Counted from the first letter of the stretch, positions 10,901 through 23,592 are shown. The stretch is DNA of 64,000 nucleotides from Notospermus geniculatus (GCA_002633025.1 NMRB01000643.1:33656-97655), one strand, 5' to 3'. Made by a program: numbers and translations. The notes: generated from the letters alone by a model not told the origin.

Positions 10901-12143
10901 GATGGCTGCCGCTTGTATCAGCAACAATATAAATTCCGTCCTCTCGGGTTCCGATCCCTATCGCTGAATCAATACACAGTCTTATCGAAATGGATGCCAG
11001 ATATTTGAAACAAAAACAAAATCTTTAAATAGTACTGAAAGCGGTATGCTTAATTGTTTTTTGATTGGCGTATTTACCACCTTTCAGGTACGGTAAATGA
11101 TAATTGTCCTAATGAGTTTCGAGAAAATGATCAAAACATCGGCAATTAATTGCTAACGATTTTCGTTCGGCCGCCGATGATCAAGAAACGAATCTCCAGG
11201 AAGATTTCCAATTGATTTCTTTGTACCGGTATATCCAGTTACTGTTCTTCGATCATAGTCCGATAACCAGGAAAAATGCAAGTTCTTATCGGATTGGATT
11301 TGATACAGCTAAATGTCAGCAACTTGTGGAACTTTATCCCCAACTATGCTCCAATGTCCATTGTGCAACTGCCTTTGACAGGAACAGGAAATTGAGTCCA
11401 ATTCATAATGTCAACGATCAGTGTTCTCGATGAGCCAAATGACAGCTCCAGAATTGGTTTGTGCAAATGTGCAAGAATATCAACGTTTATTTCAACGTCC
11501 ACAATATTATGTAAGATGATAATTAAGGTTACGTCTTCGATATTCCTTGAATCCGTGAATCAGCTGTTCTGAATCAGTGATCGATTTGCACTCGATTTAT
11601 GTGAGATTGTCCGCACTTTAGTAGTTGATATAGTTTCAGACGATCCTGAAGCGCAGATAACGACGTACACGTACATGCGTATGTCCGGATGGTGATTTGA
11701 ATGATAAAACTGCAGTCTGGTGATATGATCAATCCAGTTCAAAAGGCTATGAATGATACTGTCCAAAGTCGAAGCACGCATTCATCCTGGAAATGTAAAA
11801 GTATTTGTTAGGGAAACCATTTGAACATCTGGTCCTAAGGACGATAATAGGTACAGGAAACACTTAGGCCTACAACAGCGATATATTGACGATTTGATCC
11901 ATACGAGAGGTTAACAATAAAGGGCTGTCACTGAAACACGTCACGAACAAGTAGGCGTATCATTATATAATGAATTATAAATGAAATATGTCAAATGGGA
12001 CAATCTATGTACTATCAAGAATTGGTACTATGAATTCAGGTATACAATAACGCTCTTCCTGATGGATGTTCCAAACGTGAAGTTGTTGGTAATGATGCAG
12101 AAATCCATCAATTTTTTCCTCGTGAGTCACGCAATCACTGCCA

Positions 12144-12318
12144 GGTGTAACGTTTTTCAGTGTTTCCATGGGTCAGTGTTCTCCCTATTGTTTTGGAAAC
12201 ACTGACAGATAGATAGACACGTTTCTCTGTGTGTCCTCCATTGTCGAGTCGCGGCTTATTCCGTCAGACAATAGCGGGGAAACACTGGCAGATGGGGAAC
12301 GCTCAAAAACGTTACACC
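12144..12318. mobile_element. MITE GGTGTAACGTTTTTCAGTG family, best copy
   Basis: Ends GGTGTAACGTTTTTCAGTG and AAAAACGTTACACC. It lies in the 5' flank of receptor paralogue 1 and is absent from the other two blocks. Confidence 0.75.
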
Positions 12319-13390
12319 TGGTCATCACCATAAGAAAACAAGGAATTCGTAATAAAACGTTACACAAAGCACAGTCGTAATTTGACTTACATGTACTGTC
12401 ACTGTAGTATCAAGCTGTCGCGCCACTAGATTATATTGTAGAGTTGTTCACTTGGAGCAAAGCGTCTGTTGGCCGAAATCCAGTTCGTCTGTTGACATCA
12501 ATGTCTTGACTGATTCCTCCTTTCTGCACTTGGAATCGGCCAACTCCCTCTCGGTGTCACAAATGAGACGGAATGGTATCCGCTGTCACAACAAATAAAA
12601 TTGTCGCTCGCGTGAGCGACGTTTAATTGGCTGACGGGATACTTGACCTTGACATTCAGTCAAATATGCGATGACGAGACGGATCAGTTCGCCAGAAAAC
12701 AATTATTCACGTCCTGCATTCCTTTTCACTTCCCTGATCCCTCTGTCGTCGTGAATATTCAGCATCCAAGAGTATCCAGGGAGGGATATTGAAGACCGTT
12801 GAGGTACACTGTATCTTGACGCGACCTCCTGCTGCTTCTGTTGCAGGCAACAATTTGATGTTATTACCATAAAGGATTCCGTTATGATGTTATTCCTCGA
12901 AGTTGATATCCTCACCAATATTATGGAAGCCGTTGCAATTACGACGGAATGTTATGAGGTTTTTCCATTCAATAGCATCGCCACAGGTTTCTCTCCAATG
13001 AAGCCAAGGTTATTTATACATCAATGGCCCTGAAATCAAACAAATGAGATAAAGATAGAAAAACGATAGTGAGAAAGATTAAGAATCTACGAAGTGTAGA
13101 TCTACACGAATGGATGTAGGCAGTGCACATTGATAATATAATTTGAGAAAGTGTACCATTCATCCACTGTTCACTTTAAGTACTTTCAGAGTTGGTAACG
13201 GAGCAAAATGTTCATGAAAAAATTCTTATTGCTTACTCTTTGAAAACAAACTGCAAAAAAATCACGTCATTATCTTCTCTTTATTGAACAATTTATTTGT
13301 TTCCAAGGAAACGAAATTTAAATGACCATTTCACTGCTGTTCAGTTCACAATGGATGATGCTGGAAAGGTGAACAGCGTAGAATGAGACC

Positions 13391-13550
13391 GGTGTAACAT
13401 TTTTCAGTGAGGCCCGTGTGCCAGTGACAATACAATAGATTGACTTGACAATGAGCGACACACAAAGAAACAGCGAGTCTGTTTCCCTGCAGTGTGTTCC
13501 GAAAAATGGGAATCACACAGAAAAATGGCGAAACTGAAAAACGTTACACC
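13391..13550. mobile_element. MITE GGTGTAACGTTTTTCAGTG family
   Basis: Ends GGTGTAACATTTTTCAGTG and CTGAAAAACGTTACACC, with inverted TGACAATACAATAGATTGAC inside. Confidence 0.75.
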
Positions 13551-13555
13551 TGTTT

Positions 13556-13924
13556 TATGGCCCCAACACACCAAACTAGTTCTCAGTACGTTCTTCTTGG
13601 AAATTTTGCCGAGCGGGCTCAAACTGTGTGCGAACGGAGTGGGCGTGGTGGCAACTTTTACGGTCTTTTTACGGACTTCATGGATGGGCTCGGACGGGAA
13701 GAGTGCTCCAGAACTACACGTTCTAGTCCGTTTTACGATTTTTTTAGGACGGGACAGGACGTTTTGGGTCGTATTCATAAAGCAGTTCTATCATTAGAAC
13801 CGTCTTAGGCCGGTTCCAAGTAACGTGATTGACCTTACTTGGAACCGGCCTAAGACGGTTCTAACAACAGAACCGCTTTATGAATACGACCCTTTGAGAA
13901 CTACCTCAGTGTGACAGGCCCTTT
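13556..13924. mobile_element. MITE (CTCAGTGTGACAGGCC end), split by another MITE
   Basis: Matches the inverted copy at 14509-14712 over GTGCGAACGGAGT, GGGCTCGGACGGGAAG and GGACGTTTTG, then is interrupted at 13766-13892. Confidence 0.7.
13766..13892. mobile_element. MITE GGGTCGTATTCATAAAGC
   Basis: Almost perfect hairpin of 127 bases (GGTTCTAxxx and GGCCGGTTCCAAGTAA arms). TTTG on both sides; the copy at 14509-14712 lacks it. Confidence 0.8.
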
Positions 13925-14508
13925 AATGCTGTTATAAAACCGACGAAGCGATGAGATGCACCTGATAGAAGAAAGTCCTTCTGCCATTAATGAGCATGAC
14001 ATCGAGCATGATATTCATCTTTTGATTTTGAAATATCATAAATTGCCCTACTCCTTCATTATGCGTCGCTATTTGTTCGCCGGATATCCTCAAACTAATT
14101 AATGGCCGAAGATACCGCGAAACGACTGTCCAATGGTTCGAAGAATTGTTTCTAATTGTGCAGCGTCGGGTGTGTTCGTAAAAAGTAGGAAATTGCTCTT
14201 CGTGTGGACTAGATCTACATCCTGCGGCACGAGACAATTGTCGTTACGCAAAAGAGTTGATTTTATGTTATGGCACGAATATTTAACGTAGGCCTACTCG
14301 AAGGAGGAACTGCGACGCAATTGTGTGTACATGCACGACACAAATAGATACTTTCCCCGAATTGAATAAGTCGGACTTGCATGTCCAGATTTCAATAAAT
14401 AGTAACGCCTATATCCGCTGATTTTACTTGTGCTGCTAAAAACAGGACATCTCGAAAAGCCAATTGATGCCATCATGCTCCTGTCACACTACTTCAGTGT
14501 GACAGTAT

Positions 14509-14712
14509 TAAGGTACTGTCACAATGAAGTAGTTATCAAAACGTCCTGCCCCGTCCTTAAAAAATAATGCCTCGAAGTTCTGGAGCACCCTTCCCGTCCG
14601 AGCCCGGCCATGAAGTTCGTAGAAAGACTGTAAAAAGTTGCCACTACTCCGTTCGCACACAGTAATTGAACCCGTTCGGCAACATGAGAACTAGCTCAGT
14701 GTGATGGGGCAT
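14509..14712. mobile_element. inverted, unbroken copy of the MITE at 13556-13924
   Basis: Reverse complement matches 13556-13924 without the inner hairpin, so it serves as the empty site. Confidence 0.7.
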
Positions 14713-14713
14713 T

Positions 14714-14871
14714 ATTAGGGAGTTTAAGAAATCAAACGATAAGCGTTAACTTTACGACAACGTTATTTTTTGTACCGAAAATGCAATATATAATCTGGTG
14801 AATTCTCAGTATGAAAAATAACGTTGTCGTAAAGTTAACGTTTATCGTTTGATTTCTTAAACTCCCTAATA
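14714..14871. mobile_element. MITE TTAGGGAGTTTAAGAAATC
   Basis: Inverted arms of about 53 bases, including CGTTAACTTTACGACAACG, around an AT-rich centre. Confidence 0.85.
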
Positions 14872-14909
14872 ACAGAGGCTGCACAAAGAGTTCACGACGA
14901 TGAAGCCAT

Positions 14910-15307
14910 TAGTGAGGTTTCGCAAATCTGACGAAACACGAAGTACGAAATACAAAATTGGACTTCATTTCCATGACGTAGATGTATTTCAGGAGATGGT
15001 TGGTACCATAAATATCGCCTGCTGCAAGAGCGTCTTTTTTTAGCGGATGACGTAGACCGATAGAGTAACGGTGTATATTAAACTTTGAAATTTATCTTTC
15101 GTTTCCACTTCGTAGATACGATGTGGAAATTTACAAATTCAAGATGCACCATAACTCTTTCAGTCTTACATGACATCTAAAAGACGCACTGGCAGCAGGG
15201 ACATTTGTGGTACGAACCATCTCCAGAAATACATCAGGTCCTGGAAATGAAGTTGAATTTCGTTTTTCGTACTTCGTGTTTCGTCAGATTTGCGAAATCT
15301 CCCTATT
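14910..15307. mobile_element. MITE (T)AGGGAGTTTTCGCAAATCTG family, 400 bp
   Basis: Inverted ends with CGCAAATCTGACGAAA and ACGAAGTACGAAATAC. Other copies: 41906-42303, 42303-42469 (short), and from 63781 to the window end. Confidence 0.8.
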
Positions 15308-17370
15308 GTTAAATGCCGCCTCCGTAGGCTATACCGTGTACCTCTAAGTAACAGCAGCCTTACGCCACCGCTGCCCAAACGATTCCATGATTTCTGACAT
15401 AATGGTTTAATATCGGTGTTGTTTACCGGTTACCGCGGGAACAGTGAATTACTGCAAAGAATAACCTACGATTGGTTGAGTAAACACAGTGCCCAATGAG
15501 GTTGACACATTGTAAACAGATAGGCCTACTGAGTGAATGCAACGTTGGTCAACGGAAGTGAAACCATCCGGAAACTGATGGCAAAAACTCCGTCAGATAT
15601 ATAACAACGACGTACATGTATACCACGTTACATTTTAAATGTGTAGAGAAATTTCCTTATGAAGATCACTGAGTGCAAAACCTGAATGTGCTCAATAGAA
15701 CGATCGTTTAGCAACAGCTGCTGCGAAAAGGAGAGCAATGCAAACAAAAAACCGACGAGGCAATGGAAAATGCTAGACTGCATTTCAGTTGCAGAGCAAA
15801 ATAACATGTCGGCATGGGATACATAATACGGTATCAAGAATATCAAGAATATATAAGTACCAAGAATGTATAACTCATGAACTACAGTAGTAATAAAGCA
15901 AAGGGGTGGGCATTAAGTTTCTTTTTCAGATAATAGAGGGCATACGGTAATTATAGGCCTTCTAATTAAATAACCAATGTTTAGATTAACGGTTGTTGAC
16001 TGAATATTGTATTATTTAGAATATCTTGAATATTCTTATGTAAAGTTACAGACAAATTACTAGCATTCAACGTTTTTTTTGATTTTGGTGAAACCATGGA
16101 TTTGTTGTACAGGTCAGAGTGCCCAACTCTCAGATCAATTACGATATCAATTTGTCGAAAATATGGTCCATTCAAAAATGCTTTTTAGCTCGGTTATTTC
16201 TGAGTGCATATACATGTAACTTTGGAAGGTGTCATTTTGTTTGTAATGATCATCTCTACACAATAATCCTTCACAAGTTAAGATCCATTCGGTTCAGGGT
16301 CACCAGAGGCAATTTACTTAACTCACGTTTTGGCACATATTCGGAGTTGCACATTCTTGGTACTTACATGTATACTATTCTTGATAATATACATGTAATA
16401 CCAGTAGCCTGTAACTCTCTAGCCATCATGCATTTTCCCAACGGAACGTATCTTGTTGAAAGAGGATATTTGCCCCAGTGCCATAAAAGAAATATCTATA
16501 ATTGACATCTATATCATGAGAACCAACTATAGCCAAAGGCTCGTGAATCTTTGGCGTGATCACGCCAAGTTAGCAAAAGAGGAAAAACGTTCTTTATGCC
16601 AAAGTAATGTTGTGTTTCTATAGTAACGACTGGAATTTTATCGAGTCTAGTGTTGCAAGAAACTAATAAATGAAGTTGAGCATGCGAATATTTGATGAGG
16701 ATTGATTCTTAGGCCAACGTTCAGGAAATCAAAATGATACAGACTTCGAAAAAAATGGGAATGTCACGTTGTCATATTATTTCTTCGATGAAATGCGCTA
16801 AAATTGACTTTGTCAAATACACATACCAATGGATAAAGTTTAAACTAAGTTTTTTTGCCAAACTACAACAGATTCACGAAAACACGTCGCAACTCACAAA
16901 CTTGCTTCTGAAAATCGTTTCGATTAAATCGAAATACGTGTACAAGTGTAACGTCAGCCTATGCGCCACTAATTGATATTCAAGACCAATGTATGGGTTC
17001 CAGCAACTTCGCACATTGTATTATCTTTCCTGTTAATGTGTGAAATGGACCCCAGCGTCACTAAATTCTATACAGTGACGCTAAACCTAATTAGTAGGAA
17101 TTTGCCGAATAGCCATCGCCTCTGAGAATTTGTCGAAAATTTATGTTGTGCCTTTTCACAGCAACAGTAGACAGACAACATTAGAAGTCATCGGGAAAAA
17201 ATTCGGAGACAAAACTGGCTGACATGTACTCGGTCTTATTGAGTATCGCGAGCAAACGGCTGCGCCCTAACTGATATTGATGAAAGGCTTCTTTTCGCTG
17301 TGACAGATTAATTTCCTCTCCGAAACGGAATTCTTAACAGAATATCAATGGCTGAAGAGACCATCCTTAT
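15308..17370. other. no gene seen
   Basis: AT-rich anonymous sequence. The longest open frame (16119-16505) begins at GTG and resembles nothing known. Confidence 0.5.
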
Positions 17371-17467
17371 CCCTCAGTACAAGTGTCCAGACTGGCTAAT
17401 TTTCAAGTGAGTATTCAGATATCCAGAGGCAGACGGCCGGCCACCTTTGGACACTTGTGCTGAGGGG
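17371..17467. mobile_element. short hairpin CCCTCAGTACAAGTGTCCA
   Basis: 19-base arms at 17371 and 17449, second arm TGGACACTTGTGCTGAGGGG. Confidence 0.6.
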
Positions 17468-17522
17468 TGGTTAAGCCCATTTTCCGTTCGGTAATAAAAA
17501 ATCTATGTATGTATCAACAACA

Positions 17523-17855
17523 CACTGTTAGAAATAACAGAAGATTTTACAGAAAATCTGTGCAGCAGAGTCCCCAGGACGGTTCTGTAAAATTACAGAC
17601 CTGATCTGTAAAATTACAAACTTAAATAAATGTCAACAGATATTTGACTGGAGGCTGACCAAATTATATTTTCATACTGCCCTCAGAGGGCATCATTATG
17701 GGATGTCCAATGGAGTCCAACCAATACAGGAAAACATGAATCATACCATAAAAAAATTATGTAAATTTACAGAAAGTGCTGGGGACTCTGCTGCAGGGAA
17801 TTTCTGTAAAATTACTGCAGAATTACTACTGTAAATTTAATAATTTCTAACAGTG
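17523..17855. mobile_element. MITE CACTGTTAGAAAT
   Basis: Ends CACTGTTAGAAAT and ATTTCTAACAGTG, with ATTTTACAGAA and CTGCAGCAGAGTCCCC type inverted words inside; 333 bases. Confidence 0.8.
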
Positions 17856-18258
17856 CACCATGTCAATAGCCTTTAGCATGGGCAATCTCATGGGATTATC
17901 ACCCACTTGCCAAGGTAAAGATGTTCTGATTAATAAGAAAAATAACCAGTGGTTAGAGACAAGAGGAAGGCAAAAGAGGAAAATGACTTAGAATTTGGAA
18001 AGTGTCATAATATTTCCGTCCAACAGTGTATTCGAAATCAATTTTTCCACCTGACTTGCCCAATAAATGCGACCGACTCAGGAGAAAGCTCGCCTTTAAC
18101 AGATTGGAAGCACAGCATGTGATAAATGCGTCTAGACGACGTTTCTTCCGGTACACCGATACGTAACTGCAGCTACATAGTCTATGGTGAAAAACAGGCG
18201 AAAACAAACCGCACATGTTTCAGAATAATGATTTACAGTTGGCAAATAATGAACTTAC

Positions 18259-18388
18259 CGTGCTGGTAGTATGCCAATGGCTTCTTAACTGGTGATCACG
18301 AATTCGAACAAGTGTCAGAAAACCGGAAGTCCCTCCGCCGACGCAGACGACAAACTGATGGCCAGCAACTCCATCGATGCTTTTAAAT
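18259..18388 (-). other. candidate exon, copy 1 of a duplicated pair
   Basis: On the minus strand 130 bases read FKSIDGVAGHQFVVCVGGG and on through TSGFLTLVRI, with an AG acceptor (CCACAG) and a strong donor (GTAAGTTC). A similar segment with the same acceptor and donor lies at 18900-19026. I do not recognise the protein and no companion exons are found. It could instead be a repeat with an open frame. Confidence 0.3.
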
Positions 18389-18899
18389 CTGTGGCCATCT
18401 TTTTTCATGTCTGTTTGACTAACAATTACACACGTTTTCGTGTGGTGATACCTAGACGCTGCAGCATTTCCTAGAAACGCGGGAAAACCCAACGGCAAAG
18501 GTGATATAAGTGTGGGATCCGAGTCAACATCACGTTTTTGACGTTGGTTTGACGTCCGTCGTTGGTAATTGCTGGGTTCGGTGAACACGTGAAATATGAT
18601 TGGTAAACACGAGAGCGTAGCCTCTATAAACAGCAAGAGCAATCAGAACATTGATGTTCAGAATAGACTTTCGGTGAAATCAGGTCTCTGTCTATAAAAT
18701 GATGGTTACATGTATTTCAGATGATAATTTCACTGGGAATGATAATGTAATGATTGCTCACAATTACTGACAAGGAAAATAACTAAATAGGTTTTGGACT
18801 CTAACACCGGCAATGGTCATCGATCCTGGTGGCCGATAGGATGGACCAACACATTTCAGTTCCTTTGATGTTCCTTTTTAGGTCTAATAATGAACTTAC

Positions 18900-19026
18900 C
18901 GTGTTGGTAGTATGCCATTCTTTTAACTGGTGGTCACGAATTCGAACAAGTGTCAGAAAACCGGAAGTCCCTCCGCAGACGCAGACGACAATCTGATGGC
19001 CAGCAAATCCACCGATGCTTTTAAAT
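18900..19026 (-). other. candidate exon, copy 2 of a duplicated pair
   Basis: 127 bases in the same frame as 18259-18388, three bases shorter by an in-frame deletion (LRSHW against LKEW), with acceptor AATAG and the same donor GTAAGTTC. Several replacements change amino acids (D/G, V/F, F/I, G/C) without a stop. Similarity ends close to the splice sites, as in exon duplication. No protein family recognised. Confidence 0.3.
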
Positions 19027-19458
19027 CTATTACAAATCAATTTAAATCTATTTAAATCATATTAAAGAGAACTTGAAATCAGTTGCACATCATGCATTTA
19101 CATGTATCAACATCACCGAATGACGGTGTTTTTAACTGCCAGTGGCTGCTAATGAGTGGTATTATGTTTGTCATGAAAATCTCATAATGGACTATTGTCA
19201 AGAGTACTATTATCACTTGTCCATGAATAAAGCGTTCAGTAGTGTCATCGTTGTAAACACATCCATGAAGACAATCACTCGCCTCATCGTGGCCATAATT
19301 AGATAGATGATTATTGACTATACTTACGACGTAGTAACAGATTAGACATAAAATGCACGACATGGACAGAGACTGAGCAGTCATCGTTAAACAATGGACG
19401 GACGCAATGGTAAACTAGATAATTTCGTGGTAAACCTTCACATTTTCCAACCATGCTA

Positions 19459-19648
19459 AAGCTAAAGACAGAAAGATACATGTAGATAGATGCGGTTCGT
19501 GCTCCGGTGCGGCAACGGTAGGGGTGTTTTTAAAGTTGACTGACCCAATGCTGCTCGACCCATTATTCAGCCGGGTCAGTCGACTTTAAAAACACCCCTA
19601 CCGTTGCCGCACCGGAGCACGAACCGCATCTATCTGTCTTCAGCTTAA
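19459..19648. mobile_element. long near-perfect hairpin
   Basis: Arms of about 70 bases, running from GATAGATGCGGTTCGTGC through GGCAACGGTAGGGGTGT to GACTGACCC. The left arm has an 11-base insertion that includes TACATGT. Confidence 0.85.
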
Positions 19649-19906
19649 TAGACAATTCAATAGGCTACGTCATCAATGAACAACGTAGACTGACTTCAGG
19701 ACAGGACAACCTGATGCTGACGCCCGGTGCAGACGACTGCAGTTTTACTACGAAATGATTCGAAGAGCGTTTGGCAATCTTAGGATTTCAGGCATAAAAT
19801 AGTCTAGTTCTTTGCCAATTTTGGTTATTCTCATAAATTTTTGCTGAAAGGGTTACAGCAGCAACATCGCGGAGACATCTGAAATATTGCTGGACAGTTT
19901 TGTCCC

Positions 19907-20079
19907 CAATAGGAGCTGTCAGCGAGTTGACCAATAGGTGTCATTACGGCCCAATTCAACGCATATAGCGGACCCAGTCATTATTAATCGAGCAGCAATC
20001 ACGTAGATTTTCCTGTACATTGGTCCGCTAGAACATTGCTGCCATCTGTTGGCAATATGCGCGGCTGACTGCTCCTATT
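19907..20079. mobile_element. MITE AATAGGAGCTGTCAGCG, copy 1
   Basis: Family with CTAGCGGACC and TGGCAGCA words; ends AATAGGAGC and GCTCCTATT. Copies at 23787-23960, 49195-49363 and 55118-55352. Confidence 0.75.
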
Positions 20080-20722
20080 CGTTCCTTATAGTGAGATTTC
20101 ACATCAATTTACTTTCCAGTTATTGATTCAAACCTTACACGTGATAGCGACATCTATCACACCGCTTGAATGCGGCAGAAATTAATCTTGTCACTGTTTG
20201 TATTTTCATCAGGGCAGGACCAAATAGAATGCAAATTTCTTGGTTTCAACCAACCAGAAGCCAGATTACCTTCGAGATGTGACCAATTGGTTTGTGTTCT
20301 AGGAACGACAACTATTATAGCTTCTTGTTGCGCTGCCTGGCAGTTAGCGTAATGGTGGCAAGACATTAGCATGTGTGGGTTTCCCCTCATCGGGGTGCTG
20401 GATGAAGAGTTCTGTTTAGATTCGGCAGTGATAGGTATAAACATCTGCGGTGGAGATATTCCAAGAATAGTAACAATTTCTCCGAAAGAAATCACACATT
20501 CGAAAGAAATCGATTCATTGTTGATGATTGCTTGGGAAGTGGTGCCATTTTCTCTTTAACATTTTCTCTGAATCTTCCGCACCATTGCCTCAGGACCACT
20601 TCACCTAGTCAAAGCTAAGTACACAATGGGTTACTTTTTGCCCCTGCATACATGAACTGATGGGATTGAGAATAGACAGACATAGAAAGTATAGGCCTAT
20701 TCTTCTTGCACTTCACTCTCTA

Positions 20723-21384
20723 CAGGGTGGGCCAAAAAAAGCGCAACATGGGGAGACCAATTTTGGTCTGGAGACCAGCTTGTATGATGTCCATTTCAAA
20801 CCCAGTAATAGGTCAGGGTAGGATAGTCACAAATAGGCCAGGGGCCGTATGCACAAAACATCTTAAGTGCAAAATTTCCCTTAAACTATTGTTCCAAACA
20901 AAAGATAAGGGACATTTTACACTTAAGATGCCGTGGGACCGTATGCATAAAACATCTTAAGTGTAAAATTTCCCTTAAACTATTGTTCCAAACAAAAGAT
21001 AAGGGAAATCTTACACTTAAGATGTTTTATGCATACGGTCCCTGGGCCTTCCGAGAAACCGAGTGTCCTTTTCAAACTTTTATACCAAACCTATTTTGGA
21101 TGATGCAATGAATGACAACTGCCCTGTTAGGTAAATACTGGGGTAGCTCTATTTTATTTGTCGTCACTTGTGGGCAAATTAAGATTGACTGATTGGCACG
21201 CATCTTTATGAAAAGTTACGTAAACCTTTGTTGAATAGGCATGTGTCAGGCCAGTGCCCGCATTCCATTTTTGAATTGAATACCATACCCTGTAATAGGG
21301 ATTATTGGCCTGGTCACTTTCTAGTGAAACCTGGTCCCCTTGGAGAGTTAAAAGGTGAATGTTGCGCTTTTTTTGGCCCACCCT
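20723..21384. mobile_element. mariner-like non-autonomous element, 662 bp
   Basis: Perfect 27-base inverted ends starting CAGGGTGGGCCAAAAAAAGC, with TA on each side. No transposase frame. It carries a nested MITE dimer at 20841-21042. Confidence 0.8.
20841..21042. mobile_element. MITE dimer GGGGCCGTATGCAxAAAACA
   Basis: Two hairpin units of about 100 bases in tandem, sharing GTATGCAxAAAACATCTTAA and TTAAACTATTGTTCCAAAC. The second ends in ATGCATACGGTCC. Confidence 0.75.
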
Positions 21385-21908
21385 GTAGTCTCGTCGTATC
21401 ATATGGTATCCCCTTGGTACACCTCATACGAACTACTGGCAAATCGGTATGATGCAAAATTCCGCTTTTTTGGACAATGTTCAGAACTAGCAGACACGAA
21501 TAGCTTATTTTAAGTAAACTTAACCCTGGGAAGAGCCGAGGTCATGTTTTCTGGGGGAATATAGAAAAACGGAAGTCACACTCTCATGTCTCTGTGGCGA
21601 ACGTCATGAACAGCAGTCTGTCAAGCATTCTTCAAGAATCTCTGTGAATCGTGCTATAATAACATAAAACATAAAATTATGCTATTAGGCCAAAAAAATA
21701 TTGTCTGTTTCTTGTCCAGCAAGTCAGCGAAAATTGATGCGGGCATGCGAATTTTTTTTTTATTTTCAAATAATATTTTTTCGTTTTCTTCATGGATGGG
21801 GGGAAATACCACCAGGAAACTATCTCTCTACATGTTTAAAGCACAGATTTCATGAAAAATAAAGATGATTTCAAGTGATGAAGCATTTCTGTGCATTGTA
21901 TAGAAGGG

Positions 21909-22575
21909 NNNNNNNNNNNNNNNNNNNNNNNNNNNNNNNNNNNNNNNNNNNNNNNNNNNNNNNNNNNNNNNNNNNNNNNNNNNNNNNNNNNNNNNNNNNN
22001 NNNNNNNNNNNNNNNNNNNNNNNNNNNNNNNNNNNNNNNNNNNNNNNNNNNNNNNNNNNNNNNNNNNNNNNNNNNNNNNNNNNNNNNNNNNNNNNNNNNN
22101 NNNNNNNNNNNNNNNNNNNNNNNNNNNNNNNNNNNNNNNNNNNNNNNNNNNNNNNNNNNNNNNNNNNNNNNNNNNNNNNNNNNNNNNNNNNNNNNNNNNN
22201 NNNNNNNNNNNNNNNNNNNNNNNNNNNNNNNNNNNNNNNNNNNNNNNNNNNNNNNNNNNNNNNNNNNNNNNNNNNNNNNNNNNNNNNNNNNNNNNNNNNN
22301 NNNNNNNNNNNNNNNNNNNNNNNNNNNNNNNNNNNNNNNNNNNNNNNNNNNNNNNNNNNNNNNNNNNNNNNNNNNNNNNNNNNNNNNNNNNNNNNNNNNN
22401 NNNNNNNNNNNNNNNNNNNNNNNNNNNNNNNNNNNNNNNNNNNNNNNNNNNNNNNNNNNNNNNNNNNNNNNNNNNNNNNNNNNNNNNNNNNNNNNNNNNN
22501 NNNNNNNNNNNNNNNNNNNNNNNNNNNNNNNNNNNNNNNNNNNNNNNNNNNNNNNNNNNNNNNNNNNNNNNNNNN
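21909..22575. other. assembly gap (667 N)
   Basis: Run of N. It hides the left end of duplication block 2. Confidence 0.99.
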
Positions 22576-23592
22576 TGTCTGCGTGGTATTTGGCAAATAT
22601 TGTCGCCTATGTTTTTAGATATCAGAAATTTCAGACCTTGAAGAGGCTATTTTCGGGCTTTTCCGCTTTGCATGTGAAAGAGAAATTGCATTCCCTTGAT
22701 AGGCTACGTTCTTTTCGTTCATCACGCCGAAATGACAAGTATAAATACTTGTCAATAAATACAAATTTGTCATCATTTGGGAGAAAACGTTTCGATCTAC
22801 GAGGGTACGGTAGCTGGTGTGGCAGAGGTGTTACGATAGATGCCTGCGCGGATGGGGATTGATATGGAGTAGGCCGTAATCGGTCTTTCCTCTCATGCTC
22901 CTTAATACATGTGCAGCTTAGCAACAGTTGATAACGGGTAACTCAGTTGATTTTAACCGAAGTAGTAAGCATTTTATTTTGCTGTCTGATACATCATGTT
23001 TTAAATCTATTGTGGTATTTCCGTGTTTCTGTGACAATGGAGATTAAGGAGTGCAAAGTGGGTGTATATTCGCGCGGAGGTTTGTAAGTTGGCCATCGCG
23101 GTGATAGGCCATTGTTGACGATGCCGACAATGACCGATGCAGTGTTAGCATGTCGAGGCAAGAAAGTACTTTTTCGCCCTCTTCATAAAGAATATACATG
23201 TAGATGGATGTGTAGATGACGGTGGATTACTATTAGGATTGGCATTCTTGCTTTATTTCATCCAGCATCCATTGGTACAGGGTGAGGAGTGTTTTACACC
23301 CACCAAGCCATCTGGTGGTAGCCAACTAGACTAAAACTACCAACAGGCAGGGCCTATTGACCTGACCAGCTGACCTGTAATGGAATGTTCAACATGTAAA
23401 CAAACAGTGTTGGCTGTTTGAGGATGAAAATGGACATCCATTTATGAAAACTGTGATTGATGTAATGGAGGTCACCATGATGTAATGTCGATGAAGATCA
23501 AAATACAGGAAATTGTTACATGACGACGAATCCGTCGCTTGTCCCTTTCTCCTTTGTGAAGTGACAACACATCCCCCAGTAGGCCAGTAGGC

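Larger units (their letters stand above)
9750..12960. repeat. older duplication block 1, with GPCR paralogue 1
   Basis: The receptor, its 5' flank (10901-11540) and the segment 12440-12800 match blocks 2 and 3 in the same order, but with more differences, a MITE at 12144-12318, and no satellite or retrotransposon remnant. A detached piece of the same block is at 7205-7440. The stretch 10901-12143 otherwise shows no gene. Confidence 0.75.

Noticed and set aside
18220-18642. 140-residue frame with a hydrophobic, signal-like start
   Set aside because: It starts at TTG right after an in-frame stop, with no ATG upstream; only the exon-like part at 18259-18388 is kept as a candidate.
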